A DNA stretch of 64,000 nucleotides from contig WIUZ02000013.1 of assembly GCA_015956445.1 (NCBI GenBank), positions 496,001-560,000 of the forward strand. Reading direction: 5' to 3'. Below are positions 34,358-46,752 of the stretch, piece by piece; position 1 is the stretch's first letter, and the number at the start of each line of letters is the position of its first letter. The stretch is from Thelephora terrestris. Its lineage: Eukaryota > Basidiomycota > Agaricomycetes > Thelephorales > Thelephoraceae. A program made the position numbers and the translations under genes. Below the pieces are notes generated by a model. The model did not search any database. It saw nothing but the letters and a program-made list of their open reading frames with translations, and had not been told where the DNA came from.

Positions 34358-35234
34358 TTTGTGAAGAGGCAGATGTTGTAGTTGGGTAGTGAATCCATCT
34401 TATGTTTCGGTGAGGATGGCGCCCAAATTTGACGTTACGATGGATTTTTTTTCTTTGGGTTGTTTTGGGAGGGAGGCTCATAAAGGACCCAATCGAATTC
34501 CGCGGATGGCCCCAGCTTGTTTCCAATATGAATCTGGTCTTTATGGTATCGTGGTGTCGGCGGAAGGTGCTAGTTCTTACTTAAACTATGGAACCCGGTC
34601 ACCGGCTCCAACTGAGTTTGCAGCCTTCTCCAGGGGCTACGCCTCAGGCTTCCGCTTGAGCCAGATCCCAAGCAGTACTTCAAGATATTCAAAAGTACAT
34701 CCATGAATCACATTCATTCCCTCTCTCAGGTCTTAGAGGATGTTCACCCCTCAGAACCCTCTCAAAGATGGGAGGATATCAAAAAGATGTGCCGCTTCGC
34801 GGTCCCCGCTGGCCTCGTTCGGGTAGATTGCCTGAAAATCGAGGTTACTCTCATTCGGGTCTAGGAACCATGAGGACGTTGGAACACGCCGGTATTGCTG
34901 CAGTCCGCGGATCGGCTAGCCGCAGCAACGTGTGACTGGGCGTAAGCGAGGATCATGGATGTTCATACGCGAAAGAGTTAATCATCGTGTACATTCTCCC
35001 TAAATCCACTCATGTGTCTGGACCAACAGTCTTTTCCAGGGGCTGTGCTAATAACCATAAACTAGGGCTTTGACGAACATGGTCGTTGGCACAGCCATTC
35101 AAACGTCTGATCGTCACAAATTCTCCCAAGATACTGATTATTTACGCAAGAGAAGCAGTGTGGTCGGTAACACAGGTGCTAGGAGAGTGTTGTACGCGGA
35201 ACGCAAACCCGCCGCCATGAGGGGAGGAGTGTAG
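34358..35234. other. Intergenic between the convergent kinase genes
   Basis: This is an 877-bp spacer. Short frames are present but none resembles a gene. Confidence 0.4.
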
Positions 35235-36726
35235 TTAGCTGCTTATGGAGTCGCTTGGGGGAGAAGGGGATGCGGGCGTAACGGGCAATGGCCACACCAT
35301 TGGAAAGGTCATGCCTGGAGAAGTCAGGGTCTCCAAGATTTCAGCCATTTGCGGCCGCTTTTCCGGTTCGCGTATCCAACAGCGTTTCACCAGATCCCAG
35401 ATGGGATGATCCGGAATTGGCACCCATGAGGGCGGTTTAAGATTCCCAGTGATGGGAAACTCAACCACGTCACGCCATGACTGGTCAAAGGTGAGCACCT
35501 ACCAAAGCATTGAGTTCGTGCCATTGTATAACGTAGACTGTGCAAAATTACCTCTAAAATGAGCGTCCCGAGTTCGTGCACATCGGTTGGCTTCCTTGTC
35601 GGGGCAGCGGGTGACGCAAGTCGTTCTGGCGCCATGTAGATCCCCGAGACTGAAAAACCGTCCAGGGTGGTTGTCGCAGGGAAGTACGCCTCCGAGAATC
35701 CGAGAGCGCCTCGGAAACAGAAATCTGCCAGGCAAGCCCTCTGCTCATCATCCACCAGGACACTTTGCTACCGTATGATTTGATGTCAAAGGCTAGACCG
35801 AGTGCGAAGAAAGGAAAGAACGTACCCAATCCAAGCAACCATGAGCGAATCCTTCCGAATGCAAGTAGTTCAAACCTTCACATACGTCCACGAGCTGCGG
35901 ACGGTCAGCACAAAATCGCGTGGTTGTGATGATTACTTGCTAATTTGAACCGGTCGAAGGTGGTATTTTTCCTCACAAAATCACGAATATTGCCATTCTT
36001 CATCCACGGCACCACAAAACAAGGGTATGGATGTTCAGTGGATTTGCCGGAATCGGTGAACTTGACTCCGGCACAAACACCGTACAGGGGCAACAAATTT
36101 CTGTGTTTCAGGTGCCTCCCGAGGATGGGCCCCATGGACAATTCCTACGAGATAGGGATGAGCATAATGCGAGACCTGGGGGAGACTTGCAAAAGCGTAC
36201 TTTCTTCACATCCCTAGCCCAATGAGAGGCGCCTGGGTGCATGACCTTTATCACGACCTCCTTTGACCTCCAGGTTCCCCGTCGTAGCTCACAAAAATCT
36301 TCATGGGCCAATGAGGGTAGTTCCGTAAACTCGACTTTTCCCTGGAGCGTGCACGAAGCAGGCAGTACCCCCCATGATCTACATAGGTAGCGCAGGATGT
36401 GTAGCATATGGCGTCGATCCCTGGACCTGCCGTTCAAGGCCGTGGTGATTAACTACAAGGAGGTCTATGGGCGTCGGGACGGTCAACACAATCAATTTGC
36501 GCACCTCATCCAGAAAATCTGCCACATCTGCCGCTGCCGAGCCCCTGAGCTTTTCGAGGGTTTTCCATTGCTTGTCCTCAATAAAACGTTGCAATACCTG
36601 AGAAAACTGCGCAGAGCCTGGCGCGTTCTTCAACGTGATGAAGCTAGTGGGTAGGGTTATCGAAGAGTTTGCGGTGTCACCCTCTGGCTGGAATACGCAG
36701 ATGTTGGTCAACTGAGATGAGGACAT
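35235..36726 (-). CDS. Kinase B, probable pseudokinase paralogue
   Basis: The start MSSSQLTNICVFQPEGD matches the head of kinase A (MSHISIFQPEEG), and the following helical region is also shared. The lysine of the ATP site seems kept (EVVIKVMHPGA), as are LKHRNLLPLYGV, YLHSEGFAHG and YMAPERLA. However, the catalytic loop reads HGCLDW where kinase A has HGDLKG, and the metal-binding DFG reads DFC. Both acidic/glycine essentials are therefore altered or missing, so phosphotransfer is unlikely. The frame still seems maintained through several introns, which suggests a retained non-catalytic role or recent decay. A TATATA-type box lies about 45 bp upstream of the ATG (36770-36776). Confidence 0.72.
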
Positions 36727-36769
36727 GATGGACAATAGTTTGTGAGGACCAGGGGAAAAAATGCGCACA

Positions 36770-36776
36770 TATATAA
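36770..36776 (-). promoter_or_regulatory. TATA box of kinase B
   Basis: TTATATAT-like sequence lies about 45 bp before the start, matching the TATATAA box of kinase A in place and form. Confidence 0.5.
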
Positions 36777-37781
36777 GGACCTGGGCATGGCCATGCCAGG
36801 TGGCAGGTCCAGTGGATGACTAACGGGTCATCGTTGCCGCGTAACCACTCCCGTATCGATGACAAAGCAGAACAATAAGAAATATGCATTGGTTTGAGCC
36901 TTGTTCGATAGGTAACAATCGTGCCATACATTCCGTGTTGCGCAGTGGGCACGTCTGCCGCCCGGCTCGGCAACGGGCAGAAAGGGCAGGGTGATGAGGA
37001 CGAAGTTGTGTAGAGTTCACATTTACCGCGAGCTGACCTCTCAGTAAGGCAGGACCTTGTGAAGTCAAAGCGGTGCGCACAATGACGATCTTCCTAGATC
37101 GCCATGCATGTTTCAGGGCTCAGGACAAAGAATAAAGTTGCAGTGCAAGAGGACGTTCTCCAGGTTTCTTGGCTAAAGGGTGGATGGACCCATTGTCCTA
37201 TGAGAACTGCAGATCTAAGTCAATTAATTGTGCGAGAAGCGCCCGACCAGAGTGATACATGGAGCGAGAATGACAATATGAACCTATAGTAAGTTAACCG
37301 CGCTGGACAGCGTGTTATTGTATCAAATACTCACACCGTTGTCCTGTGTTCCATGCATAGCACATCCGTGACCTCCTTCATTGTCGATATGTTGCCGGTT
37401 TACGCACTGACCTACTTGGTCAGGGAAACACGCGTCCCCCGTTGTGAGAACCGCTGACGAATGTTGGTGAGCACCGATGTGGCGGCGGGAGGCCGCCTAT
37501 TGTGCATTTCGGCACTGACGAATACCCTGAATCAGCGCTGGTGGGCATATCGATACGATGTCGACGTCGGGGACCAGTAAGAAGAGTATCAGTACCGGAC
37601 GGTGCTGATCGGTGCTGAACAGACATCATCATTTCTTGACCTATCTACTTCGCTTGTATATACACTACTTGTACTGTAGATATCTCTCAACTTCAGACTG
37701 TGCCTCAGTCGCATGGCAGAGGGACCCTTGGCTCCTGGATTCCTATAGAAAATGCGAACAATAATAGGGGACCACTATCAA
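36777..37781. other. Intergenic, kinase B to MRT4
   Basis: About 1 kb with no supportable gene. A few short frames lack family resemblance. Confidence 0.4.
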
Positions 37782-38761
37782 TCACTCATTGTTATCCTCT
37801 CCATCTTCATTGTCGCTCTCGTCGGCCGGTGTATCGCCCTCATCTACAATGGGTTCCATGGTTACATTCCCAGTTTCTTTCTCCCATCGCCCCAGCAATT
37901 TGACCTTGAACTCCACAGTCTTGTACCCCAGTAGCTTGAGCAGTTGACTCTGCTCAGGCGTAAGTTTTTTCCCCTGTTCGCAGATCTTGTGCGGTACATC
38001 TAACGTTGGTACACCCCTGTTCATCCTCGTGGTCAACCCCAGTTTCCTCAACTGAGGTTCTTCGTTGTGGGGCATAGATTCAGGGGGATCCGAGTGGTGC
38101 TGCATGACAGGACCAGCGGGGATGATGACGGTTTTGGGGGATTGAACGCCAGCACGGGCGAAATCTGGAGGATGGAAATCGTCGAACCAAGCAGTGACTT
38201 CTTCGGGAGGGGAGTTGGTAAAAAAGAGACCAACTTGGCCTTTAATATGCTTTCCACGACTATCAATATCTAAACAGCAGTCGGAGATGAAGACGCACTC
38301 GAGATAACAGATGTAAGCCTGGCAGGTGCTCCTCCTCAACGGTGTTGCCGAGTCCCTTCGCCATAACAGCGCCCCGTCCAAAAAATATTCGACCGGAGCT
38401 ATGGAGATGAGTTGGGACCTCCAAACGCTTCCAAAGGCGGGTGCTCACTCTTTCCAGAGTTTCCGGACTATTTTCAGATGGCCGTTCCTCATGTTCCCCA
38501 CCTCGAACAGCCAACAGTACTTCCACTCATCGGCATGAACTCGAACCTACATCAAGTTTCCTTATCAACGGAGGCTGAAGTCATAACGGGCGCGGTTGCA
38601 TAAGAACGAAATTGGCGTACTTCAGTGATCAAACTCTCTTTATGTTCCTTCGTCTTTTTGGCGACTTTTGTCAGCGAGACTGCATCGAAGCATAAGAATT
38701 TGTGAGCACAGTGGTAAGAGGCGACTGACTCACCAACTTTAGCTCTTTTTGACTTGGGCAT
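37782..38761 (-). CDS. MRT4: Ribosome assembly factor Mrt4 (P0-like)
   Basis: Mrt4 is a nucleolar paralogue of ribosomal stalk protein P0 (uL10) that holds the stalk site on pre-60S particles until P0 replaces it. The first exon encodes MPKSKRAKV and splices to VSLTKVAKKTKEHKESLI, the typical head of the family. The middle exon has LHSSGRIFFGRGAVMAKGLG, and the last part has GQVGLFFTNSPPEEVTAWF, ending in an acidic tail (DESDNEDGEDNNE). Several short introns are present. It is head to head with VPS41, 134 bp apart, so they probably share a promoter. Confidence 0.9.
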
Positions 38762-38895
38762 CCCGCAGAAATTTTAAACGATCGTGATAAAGGGAGGTGG
38801 AAGTGGTCGTGGGAAACTCACTTGGTTGAGACCCGGACGCGCTTCAAGTCCAGAGCCTGGGGCCTGTTCAACTGCACTCCCCCTCACTGTCACCG

Positions 38896-41800
38896 ATGTC
38901 GGACGTTCTGACTGTCGACAAACAACCGAGCACAAACGGCAGTCTAACCGCGGTCGACTCTACCAACGGTGATCACGAACCCGATACCACAGCAGTACAG
39001 ATCGACCAACCTGCACACGACGGTGAAGAGGAGGGCTCCGATGACCGGGATTACGATAGCGAAGACGATGATTATTATGATGAGGACGAGGAGGACGAGG
39101 ACGAGGAGCCATCGTTGAAGTACGAGCGGTTAGCGGGTTCAGTTCCAGACTTATTACTGAAGGATTCTGCGTCATCGTTAGCTGTCACCGATAAACTCAT
39201 TGTGCGTACCGTGCAGTCGCTGATTGGATACAGCTGACATGTCGCAACAGGTGTTCGGAACACATGGGGGCATCGTACACGTTGTGGATCTCACCGGAAA
39301 GCGACTCAAATCGTTTAAGCCCCATATGGCTTCTGTCGTGGATGTTGTTGTAGACCCATTGGGGGAGTTCATCGGCACGGCTTCGATAGATGGTGTGTCG
39401 TGTGAGTGCGTAAAACAATCAATGGCTAATATCCGTCTAGGGCAGGTCGTTATACAATCACTGAACACTCCCGAATCCTACTCCTTTGACCATAAACGCC
39501 CCATGCGATCCCTCGCTTTGGAACCAAATTTCTCAAAACGTGGGACGCGATCCTTCGCTTGTGGAGGATTGGCTGGTAATCTAATTCTTCACGAGAAGGG
39601 CTGGCTTGGACATAAAGAAATTATATTGCACAACGGCGAGGGTCCTATCTGGCAGGTTCGATGGAGGGGAACACTGATTGCGTGGGCGAATGACGTTGTG
39701 AGTAAAAGGTGTCGGTGTGCTCAGCCGACCTCACTCTCCCTCATTAGGGTATCAAAATCTATGACACAGCGTCCTCATCACGTATCACGTTCATCGATAG
39801 GCCCGCTGACGCCCCTCGTGCCGACTTGTTCAAGTGCAACATGCATTGGCAAGATGATTCCACTCTCTTAATCGGCTGGGCAGACCAGATCAAAGTTGCT
39901 CGTATCCGAGCTAGGCCCCGGACCGCAACCTCTTCTTCTCCCAATGTTCCTCCGCTGCTTGTGGAAATCACAGCTGTGTTCCAACTCGACTGTATGGTCG
40001 CCGGTCTTGTCCCTCACCCCTCTGGCGAAGAACCTCTCTCATTGACCTCTTTTTTAATCGTCGCATACACTCCTCCTGACACGTCATTCTATGACGAGGC
40101 CACGGAAGATCGAGCACAACAAGCCAGGAAGGTTGCGGAGCGTCCCGAACTGCGGATCATCTCCCGTGCAGGCGAAGAGCTTGCTGCGGACGCACTTGGA
40201 ATCAGCGGCTTCCAATCTTGGAGTTGTAATGATTACGTCCTTGCTGAGATAAAACCTGAGGGTGCTACTGGGAGATGTTACATTGTTTTGAGTCCTCAAG
40301 ACATCGTCATCGTCAAGCCGCGAGACAGGAAGGATCACATCGATTGGTTGGTCGAACGGCAACGATACGAGGAGGCTTTGGAGGAATTGGAAAAGTTAGG
40401 GGACTCACAGGGCGGAGATAACAATGCCTCTGAGGTCGGTCAGATGTACGTTGAGCATCTCGTGGCGGAAGGTGAGCCGATTGTGGCTCCGTGGATGAGG
40501 ACATCAGGGTTGAAGTATGCTACAGGTCAATTCACCAAGGCTGCGCATTTGTGTCCCAAAGTGTGTGGGCAGAATGTCAAGCGGTGGGAAGACTGGATAT
40601 TCGTCTTTGTTCAGAAAGGCCAGATCGACGTTGGTTTTGTGCTTTTCACGCCTTGAGCTCTCTTAATGTCACTCTCCAGGCTATCATACCCTACGTGCCC
40701 ACAGAAAACCCGAAGCTGGGTCATTTGGTTTACGAAATGATTCTTGCGCATTTCCTGGGTCACAGTTGGGAATCTTTGCTGAAAACGATCAAAGCGTGGC
40801 CGAAAGATATCTACGACATTCCTTCTGTTATCGTCGCCCTCGAATCGGAGTTGGATAAAGCACCGTCATCGTCGAAAATGGCTTCCAGCGGTCCAGACGC
40901 AAGAATCTTGATGGAGTGTCTTGCTGAACTGCGAGTATTTAGATAGCAATACCTTGCAACTTTGACTGACACTCTATCAGGTATATTGCGAATCGTCAGC
41001 CGGGAAAGGCGCTCCAATTCTTCCTACGGCTGCGGCGGCCCAACGTCTTTGACCTCATCAGGGAGAACAACCTCTTCACGGATGTCCGTGACCAAGCTCT
41101 GCTTCTGGTCGAGTTTGATCAAGAGCTATTTGAGAAACAAATGAAAGACAAGGAGGCGAAAGGCGTTCAACTCGATGCAGAGGATGCAACCAAAACGCCG
41201 GGGATCACTTTGTTGGTTGACCACACTCACTCCATTCCGGCACGTTCTCCTCCAATATCTCTAGAGTTGTGCTCACTCCGGTCTAGATCGCACGAGTAGT
41301 GCAACAGCTACAAGCTCAGCCGTATTTTTTGTTCTTGTACCTTCATGCTCTTTTTACGAAAGATCCGCTCTCCACCGTGGGATTTGGCGACACGCAAGTC
41401 AGGTTGTATGCGGAGTATGCCAGACCTCGCCTGATAGACTTCCTACGTGGTAGTAACTCCTACAACCTGGAATTGGTGCGTTCCGGTCCATGATTATCTT
41501 CCATCCCGCACGCTGAAGGCTAGTACACAGGCGTATAATGTTTGTCAAGACCGAGACCTAGTTCCAGAGATGGTCTTCCTGTTGGGCCGGATGGGCAACA
41601 ACCGCCAAGCGTTGACGATCATTATCGAAAGGATGGGTGACGTGAACCGGGTAGGGTCTTCTTGTCGTGCCCCTGCATTCCGGGGACTGAAGTTGCCTTA
41701 GGCTATCGACTTTGCAAAAGAGCAGAACGATGACGATCTCTGGGAAGACCTCCTGAGGTATTCTGAGACACGGCCAAGTAAGTATACTGCCCATATATAG

Positions 41801-42454
41801 GGTAGCGTTCCGCTCATTTTCGTAGCCTTCATACGCGGGCTACTGGAGAATGTTGGTGCTGGAATCGATCCAATTCGATTAATCCGCCGCATCAAGAACG
41901 GGCTTGAGATTCCTGGCCTAAAACCCGCGTTGATTAAGATCCTGCAAGATTTTAACCTGCAACTCTCACTACTAGATGGTTGTAAGACAATCTTGGGCGG
42001 AGACTGCGCAGACCTCGCGAAGAAACTCCACGAGGACCAGACGAGTGGATTCTTCCTGAGTGGTACATCGGTTTCTCACTTCGATTCGAGAGACCATATA
42101 CTCACACGATCGCTCAGGCAAGACCGCATGTCCGATATGCACCCTATCGCTACAACAGCACCCGCAAGGACTTGTTTTACTCTTCCTTTGCAGGCACGTA
42201 GTACATGCCAAGTGTGCTAGAGGCGGTGATGGGCTACCTCATCAATCAGCTTCGACGGTCTTCGAGATGAGGATTGGCAGCGGGCCATCGACAAGCTCGG
42301 TGATCAGCGGGAAGATTGCATTGTGCGTTTATCGCTCTCTTCTTTCTCGTCCAATACTTATATGATAACCTGGTGTAGTGCTTCCATGGTAAGGTCGAGG
42401 ATACGGGACGGTTGCCCCGTATGCCATCGAAACGCCGAGGGTCAACGGACTTAG
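38896..42454 (+). CDS. VPS41: Vps41, HOPS complex subunit
   Basis: Vps41 is the HOPS subunit that binds the vacuolar Rab7 GTPase and AP-3 vesicles for fusion at the vacuole. The start MSDVLTVDKQ is followed by an acidic run near residue 60 (YDEDEEDEDEEP), then a WD40-type propeller (for example FGTHGGIVHVVDLTGKRLK, GPIWQVRWRGTLIAWANDVG), then the clathrin-repeat solenoid (for example LVPEMVFLLGRMGNNRQAL, DIDPIRLIRR-like end), and a C-terminal RING-like zinc site: CPICTLSLQQ, CRHVVHAKC, and a last exon reading GCPVCHRNAEGQRT to the stop at 42454. About ten short introns split it. It looks intact. Confidence 0.9.
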
Positions 42455-42548
42455 GGTATCCTCGTCGTCACGCATTTTATACCCCTGTCCTTAGTTAGCG
42501 TTAGTTTTACGCGGTCTGAGTTCCACGGATAATCTTCCTCGCCCCACT

Positions 42549-44026
42549 ATGCTGCCAACATACATCGGTGGGCGGCCCGGCATCTGCCGAGTTGTCACTT
42601 CAACCCTTGCTGATGCAACGACTGAACGTCGTCCTCGAACTCGGGATCCAGGTTTGTGTATTCTTGATAACACTGTAAGCGACGACGTCACAAAAGCTTC
42701 GATGAGGCTCAAACCTGCTGCTCATAAGCTTAGGATGGTACATTGCTGTTGTTGAGGTGGGAGGTGAGGCACCCTTGCCCACTGGTTAGTGCCAGCGCAC
42801 CCTAACTCTCTTGGCTCTCGTGCGCAGTCAACTGGCTAATTAGACACGAACGACGCATCGTACTGGGTTGTGTGTGCAGGCAGCGTTTCTGCTGGTTACA
42901 GGTCGATCGTTAACTCACCACAGTCAGCTACGCCGGGTTTATGCAAGTGGCCTTACTCTCCATTCTCGTGCTGTACGTCCAGTTATGCCAAGGCAAAACG
43001 ACCCACAACGTTCCCCGCTATAACCTCCCTGCTCGAGAGTCGATCCGTGGATCATACGAGTGCACGAACGAACAGGGAGATCTCAAGGTATGTGACAAAG
43101 ACGGATGTTCCGGCTCTTGGAGACCACCGCGGGCGCACCATTGTTCTACGTGTGGCGTATGTCGGTTAGATTTTGACCACCATTGTTCATGGGTACTACT
43201 TATATCCATCCTCGTCGAACAACTCGCTCATATGGCATCGTGAAATCACAGCTCGGGAACTGCGTCACTACCACCCGAATTCAACGGTTTCTCTGTTTAC
43301 TAGCGCTTGTCCCCGTGTCCGCGACCGTTGGTTGGTTACCTATCCTTCCTCGCGCCTTGGATCACATTTCCCTTGCCCTGTCGGTGTCTCGGGCTGATGA
43401 GTGGTGCAGAAAATTCTGGTGGGATCCATGGTATTCGTGGATTTTTATCGGGGGACCCCCTGGGAGGTACATCGTTGGATCGTTTCTTGGGTTCCGCCTG
43501 CTCAAGAAAGAGCGTGGACCGGAAGACAACTTTCCCGGGAATGTCATTGAACTTCCGCACTTGCGGCTAGTTCTAATGCTTTTGTTTTCTGTAATATTTG
43601 TCGCTCTCTCAATGGTATGTCGAGGGTCTCCCCAGGGATACGGGCAGCTCATGACCCATATGCACATTAGGCTCTTCTGATTTCTACGTTCCTCAACATC
43701 TCACGTGGGCAGACGACACTCGAAACTCTGAGAATAAGAGGAAAGATGAATGCTGTACGCTACATCTACGTACCCAGTGATAGGATAGAGGGTTCGGAGC
43801 ACAACTTGGGTGAAGTGTTCACGGTTGATTGGAACGAGCGGATCTACGACCTCGGGTTTAAGGAGAATTGGAGGGCAGTTCTGGCGAAGGATAGACATCG
43901 GTAAGCGTAAAAAAAAATCTATCCTGGCTCTTGCATTGATACTCAGTTTGTCTGCGCAGTGATGCAGAGTACTCGTGGCCGAGACTCAACCCCGAGATCA
44001 TCCAGATGCTTAGGAAACAAACATAG
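42549..44026 (+). CDS. DHHC-type protein S-palmitoyltransferase
   Basis: These integral membrane enzymes attach palmitate to cysteines. The zinc-finger core is clear: CDKDGCSGSWRPPRAHHC, STCGVCRLDFDHHCSW (about 43085-43190), where the DHHC catalytic motif is preserved although DFDHHC replaces the more usual DPHHC. It continues after an intron as GNCVTTTRIQRF, then a membrane segment (LVLMLLFSVIFVALSMALLI) and the family-typical end NWRAVLAKDRHRDAEYSWPR. The C-terminus ends at 44026. The first exons are less certain: an open stretch from 42549 (MLPTYIGGRPG) is the best candidate, followed by pieces such as WYIAVVEVGGEAPLPT. I cannot assign it to a particular yeast Pfa protein. Confidence 0.78.
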
Positions 44027-44337
44027 AGCGTTAACGTTAGATAGTATACCACCCACCGTTCGGACTTGTCAACACTTTGACCCTTTGCTCTCGAAAAAGA
44101 ATCACTGGCCTTAGACCTACTGCCACACAACTCATATCATAAGTTGCAACTTACCTACTGACGACTTATGAACTCTTATTGAAGCTGTTGGCGGGCCCTG
44201 ATCGGATGTTCTGATCCGTCTATTCATCCGTCACGTCACAGAACTGTACAGCCGTTACGTGACATCTCCCGACGGTCAACGCTATCATCCGGAGGCCAAG
44301 GTACGGGAAGTCCGCCATCTACGAATAACTCTCCAGC
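44027..44337. other. Intergenic, DHHC gene to uL1
   Basis: This 311-bp spacer presumably holds the uL1 promoter. A motif CGTCACGT near 44230 is CRE/E-box-like. No gene is seen. Confidence 0.35.
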
Positions 44338-45201
44338 ATGAGGTTTGGTTCGGTATTATGCACCTTCTGGGCGGTACTAAACAGATTATAGTGGTAGCAA
44401 ACTCTCAGTGTCAAGCGTGCGGGGCTCTGTCAAGGAACTCCTTGCTGCCTCATCAGAAAAACGCCGCAACTTCGTCGAGACCGTCGAACTGCAGATCGGC
44501 CTGAAAAACTACGACCCCCAGAGAGATAAGCGTTTCTCTGGAACCGTGAAGTGAGCAAGGAGGTCGTCGCGTCCGTCATGCAGGGTCTGATTCACATCTA
44601 TAGACTCCCAAATGTCCCTCGGCCAAGAATGTCCATTTGCATTCTCGCCGATGCCGCTGACATCGATCGTGCTAAACAAATCGACCTGGAGTACATGTCC
44701 GTCGACGATTTGAAGAAGTTTGTGCCAAGGCTCTCTCGTCCTCTTCGTTAGCGTTGATCTCGTGACCCAGGCTCAACAAAAATAAGAAGCTCGTCAAGAA
44801 GCTCGCCAAGAAGTACGACGCTTTCCTGTCCTCTGAAGCTTTGATCAAGCAAATCCCCCGTTTGCTCGGACCCGGTCTCTCCAAAGCTGGAAAATTCCCC
44901 ACCCCCATCTCCCACGCCGAGGATCTGTCCAACAAGCTTACCGAGGTTCGTTCGACGATCAAGTTCCAGTTGAAGAAGGTTCTTTGCTTGGGTGTCGCTG
45001 TCGGCCATGTCCAGATGACTGAAGACCAGGTCTTGGCCAATGTTATGCTCGGTAAGTGTTTGACCTCTTCCTCCCTCGGTTTGGTATACCAACTATCTGC
45101 CAGCCATCAACTTCCTCGTCTCTTTGTTGAAGAAGAACTGGCAAAACGTCAAGTCCTTGCACATCAAGTCTACCATGGGCAAGCCCGTACGACTCTTCTA
45201 G
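44338..45201 (+). CDS. RPL10A: 60S ribosomal protein uL1 (L10a)
   Basis: uL1 forms the mobile L1 stalk near the E site. Five exons: 44338-44342 (ATGAG only), 44398-44550, 44604-44717, 44771-45051 and 45104-45201. The spliced protein starts [20 protein letters not shown] and contains [54 protein letters not shown] and [20 protein letters not shown], ending GKPVRLF as expected. The five-base first exon parallels the four-base first exon of uL22 in this window. It is intact. Confidence 0.95.
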
Positions 45202-45513
45202 TCGACCCTCCTTGCCTACGGTAGGGTGGACGCGGTTAGGAATTCATTCATAATGTGGCAGTAGTGTGCTGGGCTGGACAGCCGTAATGCATAACATGAA
45301 GCCCCGCACGCTTGGACCAACGGCTCTTGGGGGTGAACGGAGTCGATTGGGAGCTGATGCGGCTTACATGTCCAGTATTGCTATCGCCCTTGTGGATGAT
45401 CCTTTTCCGTGGGTTTCACAACTTATATGATTACAAGTGACGTTTTATGTAGCAACATGGGTGTAGGATTACAATATATCTATACCTTTGCATCTCATTG
45501 AGAAGATCGAGTT
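45202..45513. other. Intergenic between convergent uL1 and amidase
   Basis: A 312-bp spacer between gene ends. Nothing is seen. Confidence 0.4.
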
Positions 45514-46752
45514 CTATATTGTCCAGAGACTGATACCTTCCTCGTCCTTGCCCATGGCATGTGTCAGTCTCGGTTTCCCGAGAGAGACGCGCATTTGAAA
45601 GCTGCAGGAACTACCGCAAAATTTGCTCCCTGGATATCGCGATACTTGAGCTCCACCACGTAAGCAGGGGACATGAAACCCACCATTCTCCTTCCCCGTC
45701 CGATTGCAAATCACGACGTTCGTCTCTCCTCGATCGTCGCTGGATTCTCCTTCTCGCGGTTCCCATAACGGACGCAATCTATGCGCCCAGAAATTCATCG
45801 TTGACCATGCGGTGTCTTCGCCAATATCGTCAGGTGATTCTAACCAAGCGTTCAATAGGATGAGGATATTGGACTTTTCTGCAATACAGTGGGAGGCGAT
45901 CTCATATGGCCCTTCAACGGAGGTCCACTCGAGGGGTCGTTGCACGTTCATATCCATGCATATTCCAAGGCTGACGGAGTTTAACGGTGGAGGCAAGTGG
46001 AAAGTCGCGAATCCCGTTCCTACCAATCCAGGTTGTCAGCGGGATGACGTCGAACGCGAAGGTAAGGTAACTCACCTGGTTTAGCCCACGTCGTGTCCGT
46101 CTCGAACAAATTCGTCTTTCGATACTTCCCCACGCATCCGCCGTCAGGTCCAAACAAGATCGCAGAGTTCGCGCCGACCCTCGTGATGTCGTTTCCCCAT
46201 TCGTCGACACCTGGCTCTATCTCTTCGTCAGGGAGACGCTCTGGGTATCCGGCGACGACGTGGCATCGGAGGCGGGTGGCTAGTTCCGAGGAGAATCTGG
46301 ATGTTGGACCTGTTATGGGCTCTTCTAGGAATGGTTTTATGGAGTCGGCGGTTGGGAAGACGTAGCCTGTGAAGATGCGTTGCGGAATGAGACTCATAGG
46401 CTTGGCTTCCTTAGCTCAATTTACACACCGGTGAACACCATCTCGGGTAGACAAACGAGGTCTACAGAACCCGGAGCGAGCCTTTTTCGAATTATCCGGG
46501 AACGGTCGCATGATCACTGACGACGATCTTGACGGTGATTTAGAGACTTCTCCAGCTTACCCATCGCACAACCCTTTCACTTTACTCATGTTATCATCCA
46601 CTTGACCTACGGGCGAGAAGCACCTAATTTCAGTCTTGGCATGCACGACTGAGGGAAGAACGCCCGATGAGGTGGGCATGGCTGGACGCACAGTATTTTG
46701 GGTCGATTTGCACGACGGCTATTCGTGCGCTGGAGACGCGGTTGGAAGACAT
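45514..46752 (-). CDS. NTA1: Nitrilase-fold protein N-terminal amidase (Nta1-like)
   Basis: Nta1 deamidates N-terminal Asn and Gln of proteins, feeding them to the N-degron pathway. The start chosen is MSSNRVSSARIAVVQIDPK, which matches the beginning of the C-N hydrolase fold. The three catalytic residues are visible: Glu in VDLVCLPEMVFTG (near 46450), Lys in GKYRKTNLF (near 46105) and Cys in LGICMDMN (near 45965). The family-specific end reads FCGSSCSFQMRVSLGKPRL then MGKDEEGISLWTI. At least four short introns split it. Similar genes in mushrooms are usually annotated as carbon-nitrogen hydrolases; Nta1 assignment rests on the CMDMN motif and C-terminus. Confidence 0.85.
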
